This document shows, piece after piece, positions 37,401-47,399 of a DNA stretch of 64,000 nucleotides. The DNA is from Helicoverpa zea. Taxonomy: Eukaryota; Arthropoda; Insecta; Lepidoptera; Noctuidae. Every line of letters starts with the position of its first letter. Positions within the stretch are counted from its first letter, which is position 1. The notes under the pieces are model-generated. The model did no database searches. It had not been told where the DNA came from and saw only the letters and a program-made list of their open reading frames with translations. Where the stretch lies: NCBI RefSeq assembly GCF_022581195.2, contig NC_061473.1, forward strand, positions 10,292,001 through 10,356,000, given 5' to 3'. Both the position numbers and the translations under genes were made by a program.

Positions 37401-39064
37401 CTGTTTTTTACAACACTGTTTTTCTCTCACCCAGTGCACCAACAGCAATGCATTCCTAAAAATGGATAAGAAATACTACCTCGTCTCGGAAGCTTACAAC
37501 ATGGCGAAGAATCTCTTCAACCAGGGTCGCAACAACTACATCAGTTTGAAGAGCAAGTCCTTGAAAACCATCGATACGTTCCTAGATCTGGTGTATATCA
37601 TGAATGATGAAATGTCCAAGGAGTTGAGAAGTGCGGTCCTCAAGTTCTACAAAGTGAAATACTTGCACGATTTCACTAATTATATTATTAGTATGGAGGA
37701 GGTAAGTATTCAGTTGAAGATTCATAGTCATTTGCGTAGTCTTTACCGAAATAAGTTGGGGTCCGCTTTCAGTCTAACTGGAAGCAGATGACGCTGAGCT
37801 AGGAGCAACTCCCAATCTGAGATCCTTAACCCAAGTACCCACCTCGGTTCTTCAATACCCAATATTTTTCATAGCGTTTTGGGGGTGCTGTCATTTTTGA
37901 TAATGTTTTTGACTTTGACCCCCTTCTTTTTAAACCCGGGACGCTCTGTCCAACGCGCTTTCCAAGACAGAGGAACTCGTCACAAGATGAACATTTACCC
38001 TCAGATGATAGAAATAGTGGAGCACTGCCTGATGGACCCTATGGAGAAGCTGGAGCAGATCCGCACGCAGTTCCACGACGTCATCAAGAACTTCCAGGAC
38101 GTGAGGAACTTCGAATCCGTCAACAAGTGCCATAAGGAACTACCTGATGAGGTCGCTGCGGCACACTGCTTACTGCATCAGGCTGTTCTGTAAGTCTGGC
38201 AATTTTAAGCCAAATAACAGACACACCTTCTCGCCTAAATAGTGGGTAGCTACCTCTATTAGAAGGTATGTAAGGTACATGACAGAGACATATGGTTCTT
38301 TCACTCATTCTATATAAGATCAAACCACCTAGGTACATAGACCCCTGCTTGCTTTATGTATCAGCAACAAGGATGAGAGCACCACCACCATATCGCTCGT
38401 TTTAGTAATTTGCACCCGAATCACAATACCTCATACACCTGTGATCCTACATAATTTGTAGATGGTTCTTTATGTATTCCAATTTTATAATCAAGAAGTA
38501 TTTGTAACCCCGCGAGAATAAAATCCAACAGCACTATACAATTTTCCAGTTTCAACGAAACAATGCAAGAAAGCCTCGTAACAATAGTGGAAATAAAGAC
38601 CCGCCAACACGCACAAGACATGAACTCCTCACTTTACAACGTTCAGACTTGCATCAACAACTTTGTGCCGAAATTCTTCGAGCAGCTGATGCTGGACGCG
38701 TATACAGACAGGTGTGGCTACCTGAGGGTCGTGAACGCGTCCATAGCAGACCTCGTGAGAGACAAGTGGAGGGGCAATGAAACTGTCTTCCCTGAGAAGT
38801 GGAGCCCTCTTGTTAGACTGCTGAAGGAGAAGTAAGTTTTGTATCAGTTGTAAGCTGTGGGATTATTGGAACTAAAGGTATCCCTAATTTGAAATCCTGC
38901 GTTTACTTCCTTTTAAGGGCAGGGAAGAATACTATGAATATTGATCTTCTTATATTTGTTACAGAACCAAACAACCAATCAGTGCGCTGGAAGAACCGTT
39001 ACATTTGACTTTATTCGCGGCAAACCTATCGTCCCAGGATGTTGTTAGAACTTTATACAAGTGA
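34408..39064 (+). CDS. Predicted secreted protein of unknown family, five exons
   Basis: Exon 1 (34408-34476) encodes a signal-peptide-like start, MMRFISKLCMCLVILFALI, and ends in a strong phase-0 donor, GTGAGT. Exon 2 (37435-37701) begins in phase 0 after TCTCACCCAG. Further exons are 37987-38189, 38550-38831 and 38965-39064. The parts sum to 306 codons plus stop in one frame. The mature protein (CTNSNAFLKMDKKYYLVSEA onward) is probably mostly alpha-helical, acidic/basic mixed, with scattered cysteines and one NET sequon; no domain was recognised. Intron 1 is nearly 3 kb because it holds an R1-type tail, a foldback element and a MITE. The acceptor before exon 3 (CACAAG) is weak and is the least certain boundary. 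Linking exon 1 to exon 2 is inference from phase and signal-peptide logic. Confidence 0.7.
34776..37271. mobile_element. Giant foldback element, copy 1
   Basis: It starts GTGTGCGTTCGCGCAGCGG and ends with the reverse complement. GAGTCTGAC is duplicated on both sides (34767-34775, 37272-37280), a 9-base duplication as for Mutator-like and foldback elements. The arms of roughly 975 bp mirror each other almost base for base. They surround a 143-bp spacer (35752-35894) and are non-coding. The right arm is interrupted by a MITE at 36511-36905. The same element recurs at 48761-54398. Confidence 0.88.
36511..36905. mobile_element. MITE inside the right arm of foldback copy 1
   Basis: The intact left arm of the same element gives the empty site. 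The insert starts GGGCCCGATTCTCCTAA and ends with TTAGGAGAATCGGGGCC (one mismatch between termini). CAG lies on both sides, suggesting a 3-base duplication. It is 395 bp, with internal GATTCGA-type short repeats and no coding sequence. Confidence 0.75.
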
Positions 39065-39664
39065 AATATGCCTATTTTTGTATTTGTACTTTTATCAATC
39101 CCAATCTTTTTAATAGTATGTATAAGTAATTCGAATGCGAGTTAGTTATATGAGCGTGAGAGGGTGAATATGGGCGGGTAAAACCACAAAGGCCAACTTT
39201 CTACCCAAGTGTGTAAAGTTGGTATCTCAGGACGACGGTAAGAGCTAGTTGGAAAATGACATATACATTACTTATACTTATTTATTTTAAAAAATAACAT
39301 AATACATTCAATTAATCACCGAATGGAATTCCAATACGTAGTTTAACCATCTCAAGTTGATCGCTAGGAAATAAAGCACGTTTTGTTCGTCTAACTTTTG
39401 TTTTAATTACAAACATGTGTTCACTGTGCATAATATAGAAAGATGATAAGGAAAGGAAATTACAAAAACAATTATTTACGTATTATTACGAATGATACTG
39501 TTGGCTGTATGACACGAACTGTGGTTGCCTTTGTTGTTTGCTAGAAAAAAAGTAACTAAATAAATGACAGACTGCATCTGTCACAAAAACGCGCGTTTAT
39601 TGTTTGTTGTGGAATCATGTTTTCGTGAATATTTATCGAAAAAATAAGCAAAGAATCTCTCAAA

Positions 39665-42600
39665 ATGACTAAAACAGTGCGTGAGTTGCTCCAAAATGGG
39701 GCTTCGTACGATGAAACCGATCGTATGCCGGACAAAATAACCATAACAAACTTGGATCTCTTCATGTACATGGTAGCAATAATTGGTCATTTTGTGGACT
39801 TGGGGCTGGATATAAACGTTGCTGTGAGGTATTCTATAGCCAGGAAGATGACGGAGTTCGGGTGGACACTGGCGTTCATCCTCGTGCCCGCTTTCATTAA
39901 TACAGCAGTGTCTATCCGAATGTGAGTACCTTTGTTTACCATTTTATCTCTGAAAACTTTGATAAGAAATTGGATTCGGCATTCCTTTGTCTTAGGATTA
40001 AAAGTGAATCCTGAAATAATGCGACAGTAATGTTGAAAACATGTTAAACAGTTATTTTTAGTAAGCATGGCTCATCTTTTATCCTTATTGCCTGTTTATT
40101 TCCTTTTGAAGTTTGTTGAACTTTCAACTGATATCATAATTAATTTTATCCATTAAATACTGAGTTATATGCATCAATTTGTATAAGAAGACAATGGGTC
40201 TTACTATTAGCTTCCAAATCTATACTTATAATAAATCTGTAGAGAAGTCAATTCTGTACATTGAATATATTTTCAAAATAACTATCAGGGGGTGATTAGT
40301 GATCGATACTGATGCCAAAAATGCAATCAGTAAAATTTTTGTCTGTCTGTCTGTCTGTATGTTCGTTATAGAAACAAAAACTACTCGACGGATTTTAACG
40401 AAACTTGGTACAATTATTTTTCATACTCCTGGGCAGGTTATAGTATACTTTTCATTACGCTAAGATCAATAGGAGCAGAGCAGTGTTGGCAGAAAGTGTT
40501 GGTAAAACGGGAGAAGTTTCTCTATTTTTAGGCTTCCGTCGCATGTGTAGCCCTAATGGTTAAAGCTACATAGAAAACATGTATGACGGAAATGTTCTCC
40601 TTAAAATTATGTAAAAAATATGTCACAACAGCATATGTCTATCTTTTATGGTTGACTCACAATAACACATGTAAGTCTCGATAGCTTAGCAGTTCCGAGC
40701 TTTCTGATTATATTTGTCTACTCTTATGTTCATAACACTCACACTCATCCCTAATTTAGAAAAAGTTTACGTTATTACCTTCAATAAAAAAAGAATCATA
40801 TAAATCGGTAAAAAATACCAAAGTTATACATGAAATACCATAATAAGCCATTGCGCGTGAATACTGCATCATGCTATAAGGATTATTTTTGTGTAACATC
40901 TTATAAAAAATATTTTATAAAATATGTAAGTATTAGTTGTTTTTGGGTATTGTTTCAATATTCGTTCACATTACAAAGTATTAATAGTTTATATTTTCAA
41001 TATTGCACAATTTAATTGATCTTCAAGATTAGACAAAAACTACTTAATTGATTTCAGTACAGCTAAGTGGTAGTACATATAGCTTATATCAGAATAGCAA
41101 GTAGGCTAGTTTTTAGCACCTGTGTCCCATTGCATGAAGTTAAATAATAACTAAAATTATTCTCCTAATTTCAGGTACTCTTTGGATAAGAAGCAAGATT
41201 CATTAACGAATGAGTTCACAAAGCGCAAGTGGCTGCGGATCTTCATCTTAGTTTTACAAATGGCACCCATTCTGCGGTTTACTGATGCACTCATGTAAGA
41301 ATTGTCTATTTCTAAAATAAAAAACACGTAGGATGTGGTGAAGAATGGATGCTTTTGAAGGTTGTCTAAATACTTTGAATAAAGCAATTTGGTTTCGAGT
41401 TCCGACATGGTCAGATAATATATTTAATCACTATTAACCTAACAGTCAAATGTTTTGTATTGTATTTATAGTTAATATATTCTTTTTACACAGAGTAGAT
41501 TATAAATGGAGTGTTGTTTTGGGCTGACATAATTAAGTTGAAATGATTAAGTTTGCAATATTTTTTTTTTTAAATATAGGTTATTTTAGAATTATTGATT
41601 GAAGTATATTTAATAGTTTGTATGACCAACAATAACTCTTGAGTATTTCAGCTACGCAATAAAGTCCCGTCGCGCGGAACGCAAGCACGACACAGCGAAC
41701 CAGCGTGTATACTACAGCCTGATGCTGAAGGAGGACTCGGACGCCGCCCTGCTGCGCATCTTCGAGTGCTTCCTCGAGGCTGCGCCGCAGCAGGTGCTGC
41801 AGACCAGCCTGCTGCTCAGAGCCAACCCTCAGTTCACTGGTGAAGTACTTGCTTATTTATGATGACTAGCCTTTTCTCAACTATGTTGGTGGCTTCCAGT
41901 CTCACGGAGTCCAGCTAATTTAATATAAAGCGAAAGTACTCGTATGTTATCTGCAGTAAAGTCTCTTTGTGTTGCGTCTAATAAGCTTTTAATTGATTTA
42001 GCACCAATTTCATTACGATAACAGCCTATAGTGTGCCACCAACATTCACGTTCGCTTTGGAATTTGGAAGAATATTTGAAAAAGCACAAGCTAACCCAAG
42101 ACCCTACGCATAGCATTTGTGCTCCCTAAGTCTTAAATTACTACAGAGTTTGCCCTGCATATTTATGTCGAGATATGATCTAAGCTCTAACCGCCTGGGC
42201 ACGTTCGGTACGGCTACGGGCTGTACACTACCTGAACGTGCCCCAAAGGGTGATAGCCATTAGGCTAATCCGGGGGTACCGCACGATCTCCCGCGAAGCA
42301 GCTGGCCTACTTGCTGGACTGCCACCGTGGGATCTGGAGGCGAGGGTCTTCTTGCGCCTGTACGACTGGCGCGAGGAGGCTCAGCGCCGGGGGGAAACTC
42401 CGCTGCCGCGGCAAGTTGTCGCGCAGCGGGCGGGGCTCCGGCGCGATCTCATGGTGGCCTGGAGGGAGCGACTGTCGCAACCCAGTGCAGGGCACGCCAC
42501 CATCGTGGCGGTAAGTCCCCTCTTTGAGGAGGAGTCATGGCGCCCTCACGTACCGCATGACGCAGGTCCTCACCGGACACGGTTGTTTCGGGAGGTACCT

Positions 42601-44258
42601 GCACCGAATCGGTCGTGAGGAGGCGTCCGGGTGTCACCATTGTGCGGACAGCCCCGAGGACACGGTGGACCACACAGTCCAGGTGTGCCCCGCATGGGAG
42701 GGGCACCGCCGGGTCCTCGTTGAGGCTTTGGGCGGCGGCGACCTCTCGCGTCCGGCCCTGGTTCAGGCCATGGTCCGGGGCGAGAGGGAATGGGATGCCG
42801 TCGCCTCCTTCTGCGAAGCGGTCATGCTCGAGAAGGAGGAGGCGGAACGCCAGAGAGTTCGCACCTCTCATCCCGGCCGCCGCGCTGGACCAGGTAGACA
42901 CCATGGGCGCCGGGTGTCGCGAGATGACTCCCGGCCACCGTAGGCGTGGGTCTGTGGGCGGTGAGTTCGGGTGGCTCATCGTCCCTCTGTCTACTTAGAC
43001 GACAGACCCGTGTCGACGGCGCGCGTTGTTCCACGCGCTCCTCAAAGAGATGTCAGCAACCCCAGCGGGGCCCAGCAGGGCCAAGGCCTGGCGGGGCTGC
43101 GGGTTGTTCGAAAGAGATACCGCGGCCCTGGTACACAAAAGGCCTAAGACGGAACACGACGGTTTTTAGTCAGTAAGAGTCCGACACTCCCTCTCCGCTG
43201 CTAACCCACAGCGGGAGGGGTCATTTGATGATTGTTGACGTCGTTAAAAAAAAAAAACAAAAAAAACTCTAACCGCCTATATTTTAACCCACAGTTCACC
43301 AGCTGCTATCGATCGCGTCATCCATCATAGGCATGGGCTGGTGCCTGGCCGCATACCAGCGAGCCGTCCGCTTCTACCAGCAGGACAAGTACAACATGAG
43401 CTGGACTGGCACCGCTCTGCAGACTGTCTGGCACTTCCTCGTCACTTGTAAGTATACAGCTGCTATCAGTAGCATCATCATCATAGGCATGGGCTGGTGC
43501 CTGGCTGCGTACCAGCGAGCCGTTCGCTTCTACCAGCAGGACAAGTACAACATGAGCTGGACTGGCACCGCTCTGCAGACTGTCTGGCACTTCCTTGTTA
43601 CATGTAAGTGTGTTAGCGTGAATAAATTGGGGATTGACCTTCCAAAGCGTGTGTGTTCTTCTAAAGTGATGAGGGAAGAGTAGTTCAGGCTCTTTCAACT
43701 TAGTACTTGCTTTCTCTGTATTAAAATCGACTTAAACTGATCTGACATGTAATATTATTGTCTGAGAAAATCTATTTTCCTTTTACAGTGAGCCGTATAA
43801 TCTCAATCTCAGTGATCGCCTACCTGTATCCTCACTGGACGATCCTGGCCTGCGCCATCCACATCCTCGTCACCGCCACGCTCATACAGATCTTCGACCG
43901 TTCTCCCTTCTGCTCGCACAACCGCCTCGCAGACATAGCGTTCTCTTTCGCACTCGGCGGCGTCTACCTCTTCACATACATTCTTCCCGTAGAAGGTAAA
44001 ACGCGATACAGATATGCTATATACTACAGCATATGTTTCATACAAAATGTCGTATGTGGCGCCATCTGGTACACATATGTAACTGATGAAATGAGACAAT
44101 CTTTTTACTTCTTCCCGATTCTAGCGTTTACTGTAGTTCCTTACGTTGTGGGCTTAGTAATAATGGTGATATATTACAGGTTCTTCCATCCTAAGATAAG
44201 TAAGCGTGGGTTAAGTGTGACTTTTGTTAACGATAGGGTACCGGCTGGTGTTAGTTAA
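39665..44258 (+). CDS. XK-related protein (putative phospholipid scramblase family)
   Basis: Five exons, 39665-39921, 41175-41294, 41652-41839, 43295-43447 and 43789-44258, join to 1188 bases: 395 residues plus stop, all GT-AG and phase-consistent. XK-related proteins are multi-pass plasma-membrane proteins; some members expose phosphatidylserine after caspase cleavage. Visible family features are LFMYMVAIIGHFVDLGLDI near the N-terminus and the central FECFLEAAPQQVLQTSLLL. Several hydrophobic spans follow, and the C-terminal YYRFFHP after the last span is typical. No obvious caspase site was seen. Intron 3 contains a truncated R1-type LINE. The fourth exon is tandemly duplicated (see 43460-43603). 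AATAAA occurs at 44441. Confidence 0.9.
40219..40560 (+). mobile_element. Helitron 5'-end-like fragment in intron 1 of the XK-related gene
   Basis: It begins TCTATACTTATAATAAATC and shares layout with the 5' end of the Helitron at 50985: CTGTACATTGAATATATT, a GTCTGTCTGTCTGT run and ACTCGACGGATTTTAACG. The 3' limit is not defined because no CTAG end was located. Confidence 0.45.
42197..43266 (+). mobile_element. 5'-truncated, frameshifted R1-clade LINE in intron 3 of the XK-related gene
   Basis: Flanked by the 12-base duplication CTCTAACCGCCT (42185-42196 and 43267-43278) and ending in a long A-run. The coding remnant from 42238 reads VPQRVIAIRLIRGYRTISRE and LPPWDLEARVFLRLYDWR, as after the reverse transcriptase of R1-type proteins. 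It then shifts frame near 42530 to GALTYRMTQVLTGHGCFG. The zinc-knuckle-like CHHC, DTVDHTVQVCPAW follows. GC content is much higher than the surrounding intron. The copy is dead by truncation and frameshift. Confidence 0.88.
43460..43603 (+). other. Tandem duplicate of exon 4 of the XK-related gene
   Basis: A segment starting AGCTGCTATC recurs 157 bases apart (43301 and 43458) and includes almost the whole exon and its donor. From GMGWCLAAYQRAVRF to TALQTVWHFLVT the encoded residues are identical, while about six codons differ only at third positions. Only 12 bases (43448-43459) separate the copies, too short for an intron. Possible exons are 43295-43447, 43460-43603 or the fused 43295-43603; all three keep phase 1 to phase 1. 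The second copy lacks a pyrimidine tract of its own. Confidence 0.8.
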
Positions 44259-44440
44259 TGTTGATGGAAAGTTATAATGAAATACTTAATTAATTGTTGC
44301 CTTGAGATTGTTGTAGTAACGTTACATATCAATTTGGTTCATGCCTAATAATAGGGCACTGATTTGTGTTTGTTTTCCTCACAAAACGATTTTTCTGTAA
44401 GGATGTATTTCAGGAACTTGTTGTTCCACGTTTCTAGTAA

Positions 44441-44446
44441 AATAAA
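44441..44446 (+). terminator. Polyadenylation signal of the XK-related gene
   Basis: AATAAA about 180 bases past the stop codon in AT-rich sequence. A second AATAAA lies near 45029 and could serve longer transcripts. Confidence 0.5.
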
Positions 44447-45165
44447 GTATATTTAAAAATACTTAATTTTATCATGGTGGTAAAAATAATAACGCATAAT
44501 ACGTGGTATACAGAAGATATTTATACCGACGCAAGTACGTAACTACTATTCAGTTTAATTGTACACTCCATGTGGTAACTATTCCATGTCCAAAATGTGT
44601 TCTGTGAACAATGATTATTTTTAATTTACTAGTGCTCGATTTAGAACAATATATTTAATTATTAAGCAATATTACGTACTTTTACAACTTTTTACTGCAT
44701 AGTAGGTTAATTTAAGATGGTGATAAATAATGTATTAAATAGTATTCTGATTGTAAGAGTTACCTTTAGTAATTTGGATCTAGAAAGAATAGTTTTTATG
44801 CATATCTTTGTGGATGCTCAATGAAAATCCATATGGGTGCTCCAAAGACTGTCTAGTTATAAGTATTTTATGAACTTTCCATTTTAAAATAATAATTAGC
44901 CAAGTTTATAACCATTTTGGTACCAAGTAGATATTTTTGTACTTAATACTTATGAAAAATTTTCAGTGAATCTCGAACAATACTCCCCAAATGTTTACAG
45001 TTTTACTCCCAGTACATAATATATTTTTAATAAATTATTTTATATAAACTTCTTTGTGTTTTAATACCCTACAGATATAGAACAATAAATAATCGACTTT
45101 GTTGATGTGGAGGAAAGGTACAATATTTAAAACTGCATAAATGACAATAAACCTATTTATTACAA

Positions 45166-46857
45166 TCACCAAATAAACGGCGCGCGTTCCCTCAGTATCC
45201 TTAAACCAAATCTATTCCATTCACTCTGGTTAATCCACAACTCTATGGCTGATTCCAAGCAGGACATGACCGCAGCACCCTTCCAAACTGTGCTGGCCGG
45301 ATCTATGTCCTTCGGTGAGGTAACTATTTCCAACTGCTCAGTCTTATAAGTGTAGGGAATCTGTAAAGCTAGTCTGTTCTGCAGCCATAAGTTCAAGCCA
45401 TGCACCTTCACGCCTCCACCAACAATTAATATGTTGCTGTACATTTTCCGCTTCAACTCCTCATTGGGACAGCGGTCTATGCTCTGTAATATTGCAGCAT
45501 CTAACGCCAGGACCTGACCAGGAGCCAGAGCTACCACATCACCAGGTCCACCTTCTAAAGTGTCCACAACAATGTCTTCATCAGGGTTTGTTGCCGGTTG
45601 ATTCTCATTTGTCGCTTCAAACTGTTGGCTTTCATTAGCAGTGGGGTCCGCTGTCTCCCTCTTCCTACCAGTTTCTCTAAGAAACTCTGCATCAAAAGGA
45701 TCTTCAGGGTCACTTGGTTGTCTGTTCTGGATTTTAGTTGATTTGGAACCAGTGATTTTAAGTAAATCAGTGTAGAACATTGACAAAGGTGATATGATGC
45801 ATTCGTCACCAACTTGCAATGTGTATTTGTTCACTACATCACCTGGATGATCAACTAGGAATGACTTCTCCTGTGGCCCACACACATCTAAGTTTACATG
45901 GCAGAAATTTTCATACAAGTTCCTCATTAAGATCACATCTCTGGGTATGTTTTCATTCCAGTTTTTGTATGGAAATGCACTCTTGTGGAACATCCATGAC
46001 AAAGCTTGGCAAACATCTCCTGCCCCATAGTCCATTCTTAACCTTGTAGTTTTATGTGATATTCCATCTTCAACACAAGATATTGCAGTTTTCTGGTCTC
46101 CAATGTCAACCACACATGCTGAACCAATGCCAGCTCCAAATGTAGCCCCCACACTCTCTTGGACAAAGAAACAGTGGCCAAATCCCAAATCTTTCAGTAA
46201 TAATGACATTAAATACTTCAAATGACTCCTGGAGTACAAATCTGGTATAAGGAGTACACATCTGTATTTCACTAGCTCTATGAGAGGTATTCCTAACTTA
46301 TACTCTATGATAGAACTCCAGATAGTATATAGATCATTGAGCACAGATGAGATAGAGCCACCAACTTCTGTGTGGATGTTGAAATCACCTCTGCGGTATG
46401 GGAAGTGTATGTTATATGGCAGTTCTGGGTCTATATCCAACACTAGATCTCCGATAACGATGTCACAGTCGACCTGAGGCCACGGGTCGCCGTCATTCAC
46501 GCATTCTGGCAGAGATCGTCGATTAAACGCTGCAATTTGTTGCGGTGGCGTGGCGTACCTGCGGGCTCCATTCGATTGCACACACGACTGTAATGTGTGA
46601 GATATTTGAAGCCGACATTCTTCCAATTCCTCGATTAATTCCTTTGTTTTTGGCACACTCGGCGGAATGAAGGAGTCTCGGTATATTTTACCACCAGGAC
46701 GACGTTTTCTTGCTATGCAGTGCAGTTGCTTGACTGGCAGGAGATCTGACGCTCTTCCTATGCGTACATAAAGTGATCCTGGGTGGATAACTATTATCCT
46801 ATTAGACGGGAACTGCTGGAAATGCTCCGGGCCCGGTTCGAAGGATGGCATACTCAT
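45166..46857 (-). CDS. Arp8: Actin-related protein 8 (INO80 chromatin remodelling complex)
   Basis: Intronless, 563 residues from the first in-frame ATG at 46857 (MSMPSFEPGPEHF). The open frame extends 14 codons further upstream without an ATG. Arp8 is a nuclear actin-fold protein which, with Arp4 and actin, forms the nucleosome-sensing module of INO80. Recognisable features are the phosphate-loop region RIIVIHPGSLYVRIGRASD, with lineage-typical insertions. Others are DIVIGDLVLDIDPELPYNIH, FVQESVGATFGAGIGSACVVD, LRMDYGAGDVCQALSWM and the C-terminal WKGAAVMSCLESAIELWI. A low-complexity acidic stretch near residues 390-440 is an expected Arp8 insertion. Length is slightly below the roughly 600 of other animals, mostly at the N-terminus. 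It lies head-to-head with syntaxin-16. Confidence 0.95.
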   Translation of the reverse strand: MSMPSFEPGPEHFQQFPSNRIIVIHPGSLYVRIGRASDLLPVKQLHCIARKRRPGGKIYRDSFIPPSVPKTKELIEELEECRLQISHTLQSCVQSNGARRYATPPQQIAAFNRRSLPECVNDGDPWPQVDCDIVIGDLVLDIDPELPYNIHFPYRRGDFNIHTEVGGSISSVLNDLYTIWSSIIEYKLGIPLIELVKYRCVLLIPDLYSRSHLKYLMSLLLKDLGFGHCFFVQESVGATFGAGIGSACVVDIGDQKTAISCVEDGISHKTTRLRMDYGAGDVCQALSWMFHKSAFPYKNWNENIPRDVILMRNLYENFCHVNLDVCGPQEKSFLVDHPGDVVNKYTLQVGDECIISPLSMFYTDLLKITGSKSTKIQNRQPSDPEDPFDAEFLRETGRKRETADPTANESQQFEATNENQPATNPDEDIVVDTLEGGPGDVVALAPGQVLALDAAILQSIDRCPNEELKRKMYSNILIVGGGVKVHGLNLWLQNRLALQIPYTYKTEQLEIVTSPKDIDPASTVWKGAAVMSCLESAIELWINQSEWNRFGLRILRERAPFIW

Positions 46858-47399
46858 TTGTAAGCTATTATGGAACTTCTCGATAGATTTAATAGTCACA
46901 TTGAGTTGTAATTATTTAGAATATTACTTGTACGACCGTAATGAACGCCTCCGACTTTTGTTTAAATTAATTTATTTCGAATTCGGCCTACTGTAAACAT
47001 AACCTCTTGTTGCGAATTTGACACTTAACATTTTTGAACGAAATTAAGAAACAAAATTAGATAACTCCAAAATTCAAGAAGGAATAGAATATTTTGCTTT
47101 TGTTTCTTAGATTTTATTTTAAACTCTTAAAGTATTAAAATACAACATTTAATAAACGTTTAATAATAATTCATGCAGTACCGATAACGCGCATTCTATT
47201 TGAATATTTATTATATTTATTTCGCCACGCGTATCCGAAACAAAAGACCGAATGATAAATTGAAACTGTCAATCGCTGAAAGACAAAAGTCAAAAATTAA
47301 CAAATGTCATCCGCTATCCATCGTCGTGTCACGAAATCGGAGAAAATAAACACTTTTCCCGATTTATTTATTAAAAAGTTATAAAGAACGACTGTTAAA
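46858..47399. promoter_or_regulatory. Shared intergenic region between Arp8 and syntaxin-16
   Basis: The two divergent start codons are 542 bases apart, so both promoters must lie here. The sequence is AT-rich with a modestly GC-richer part near 47215-47345 (CGCCACGCGTATCCG, CATCGTCGTGTCACG). No TATA box with proper spacing was recognised for either gene. Confidence 0.5.

Noticed and set aside
42311..43034. Multiple overlapping frames in a GC-rich block
   Set aside because: They are alternative frames of a decayed R1-type LINE inside an intron of the XK-related gene, not host genes.
46858..46899. Longer start for Arp8 (14 extra codons)
   Set aside because: The upstream extension has no ATG; the first in-frame ATG is at 46857.
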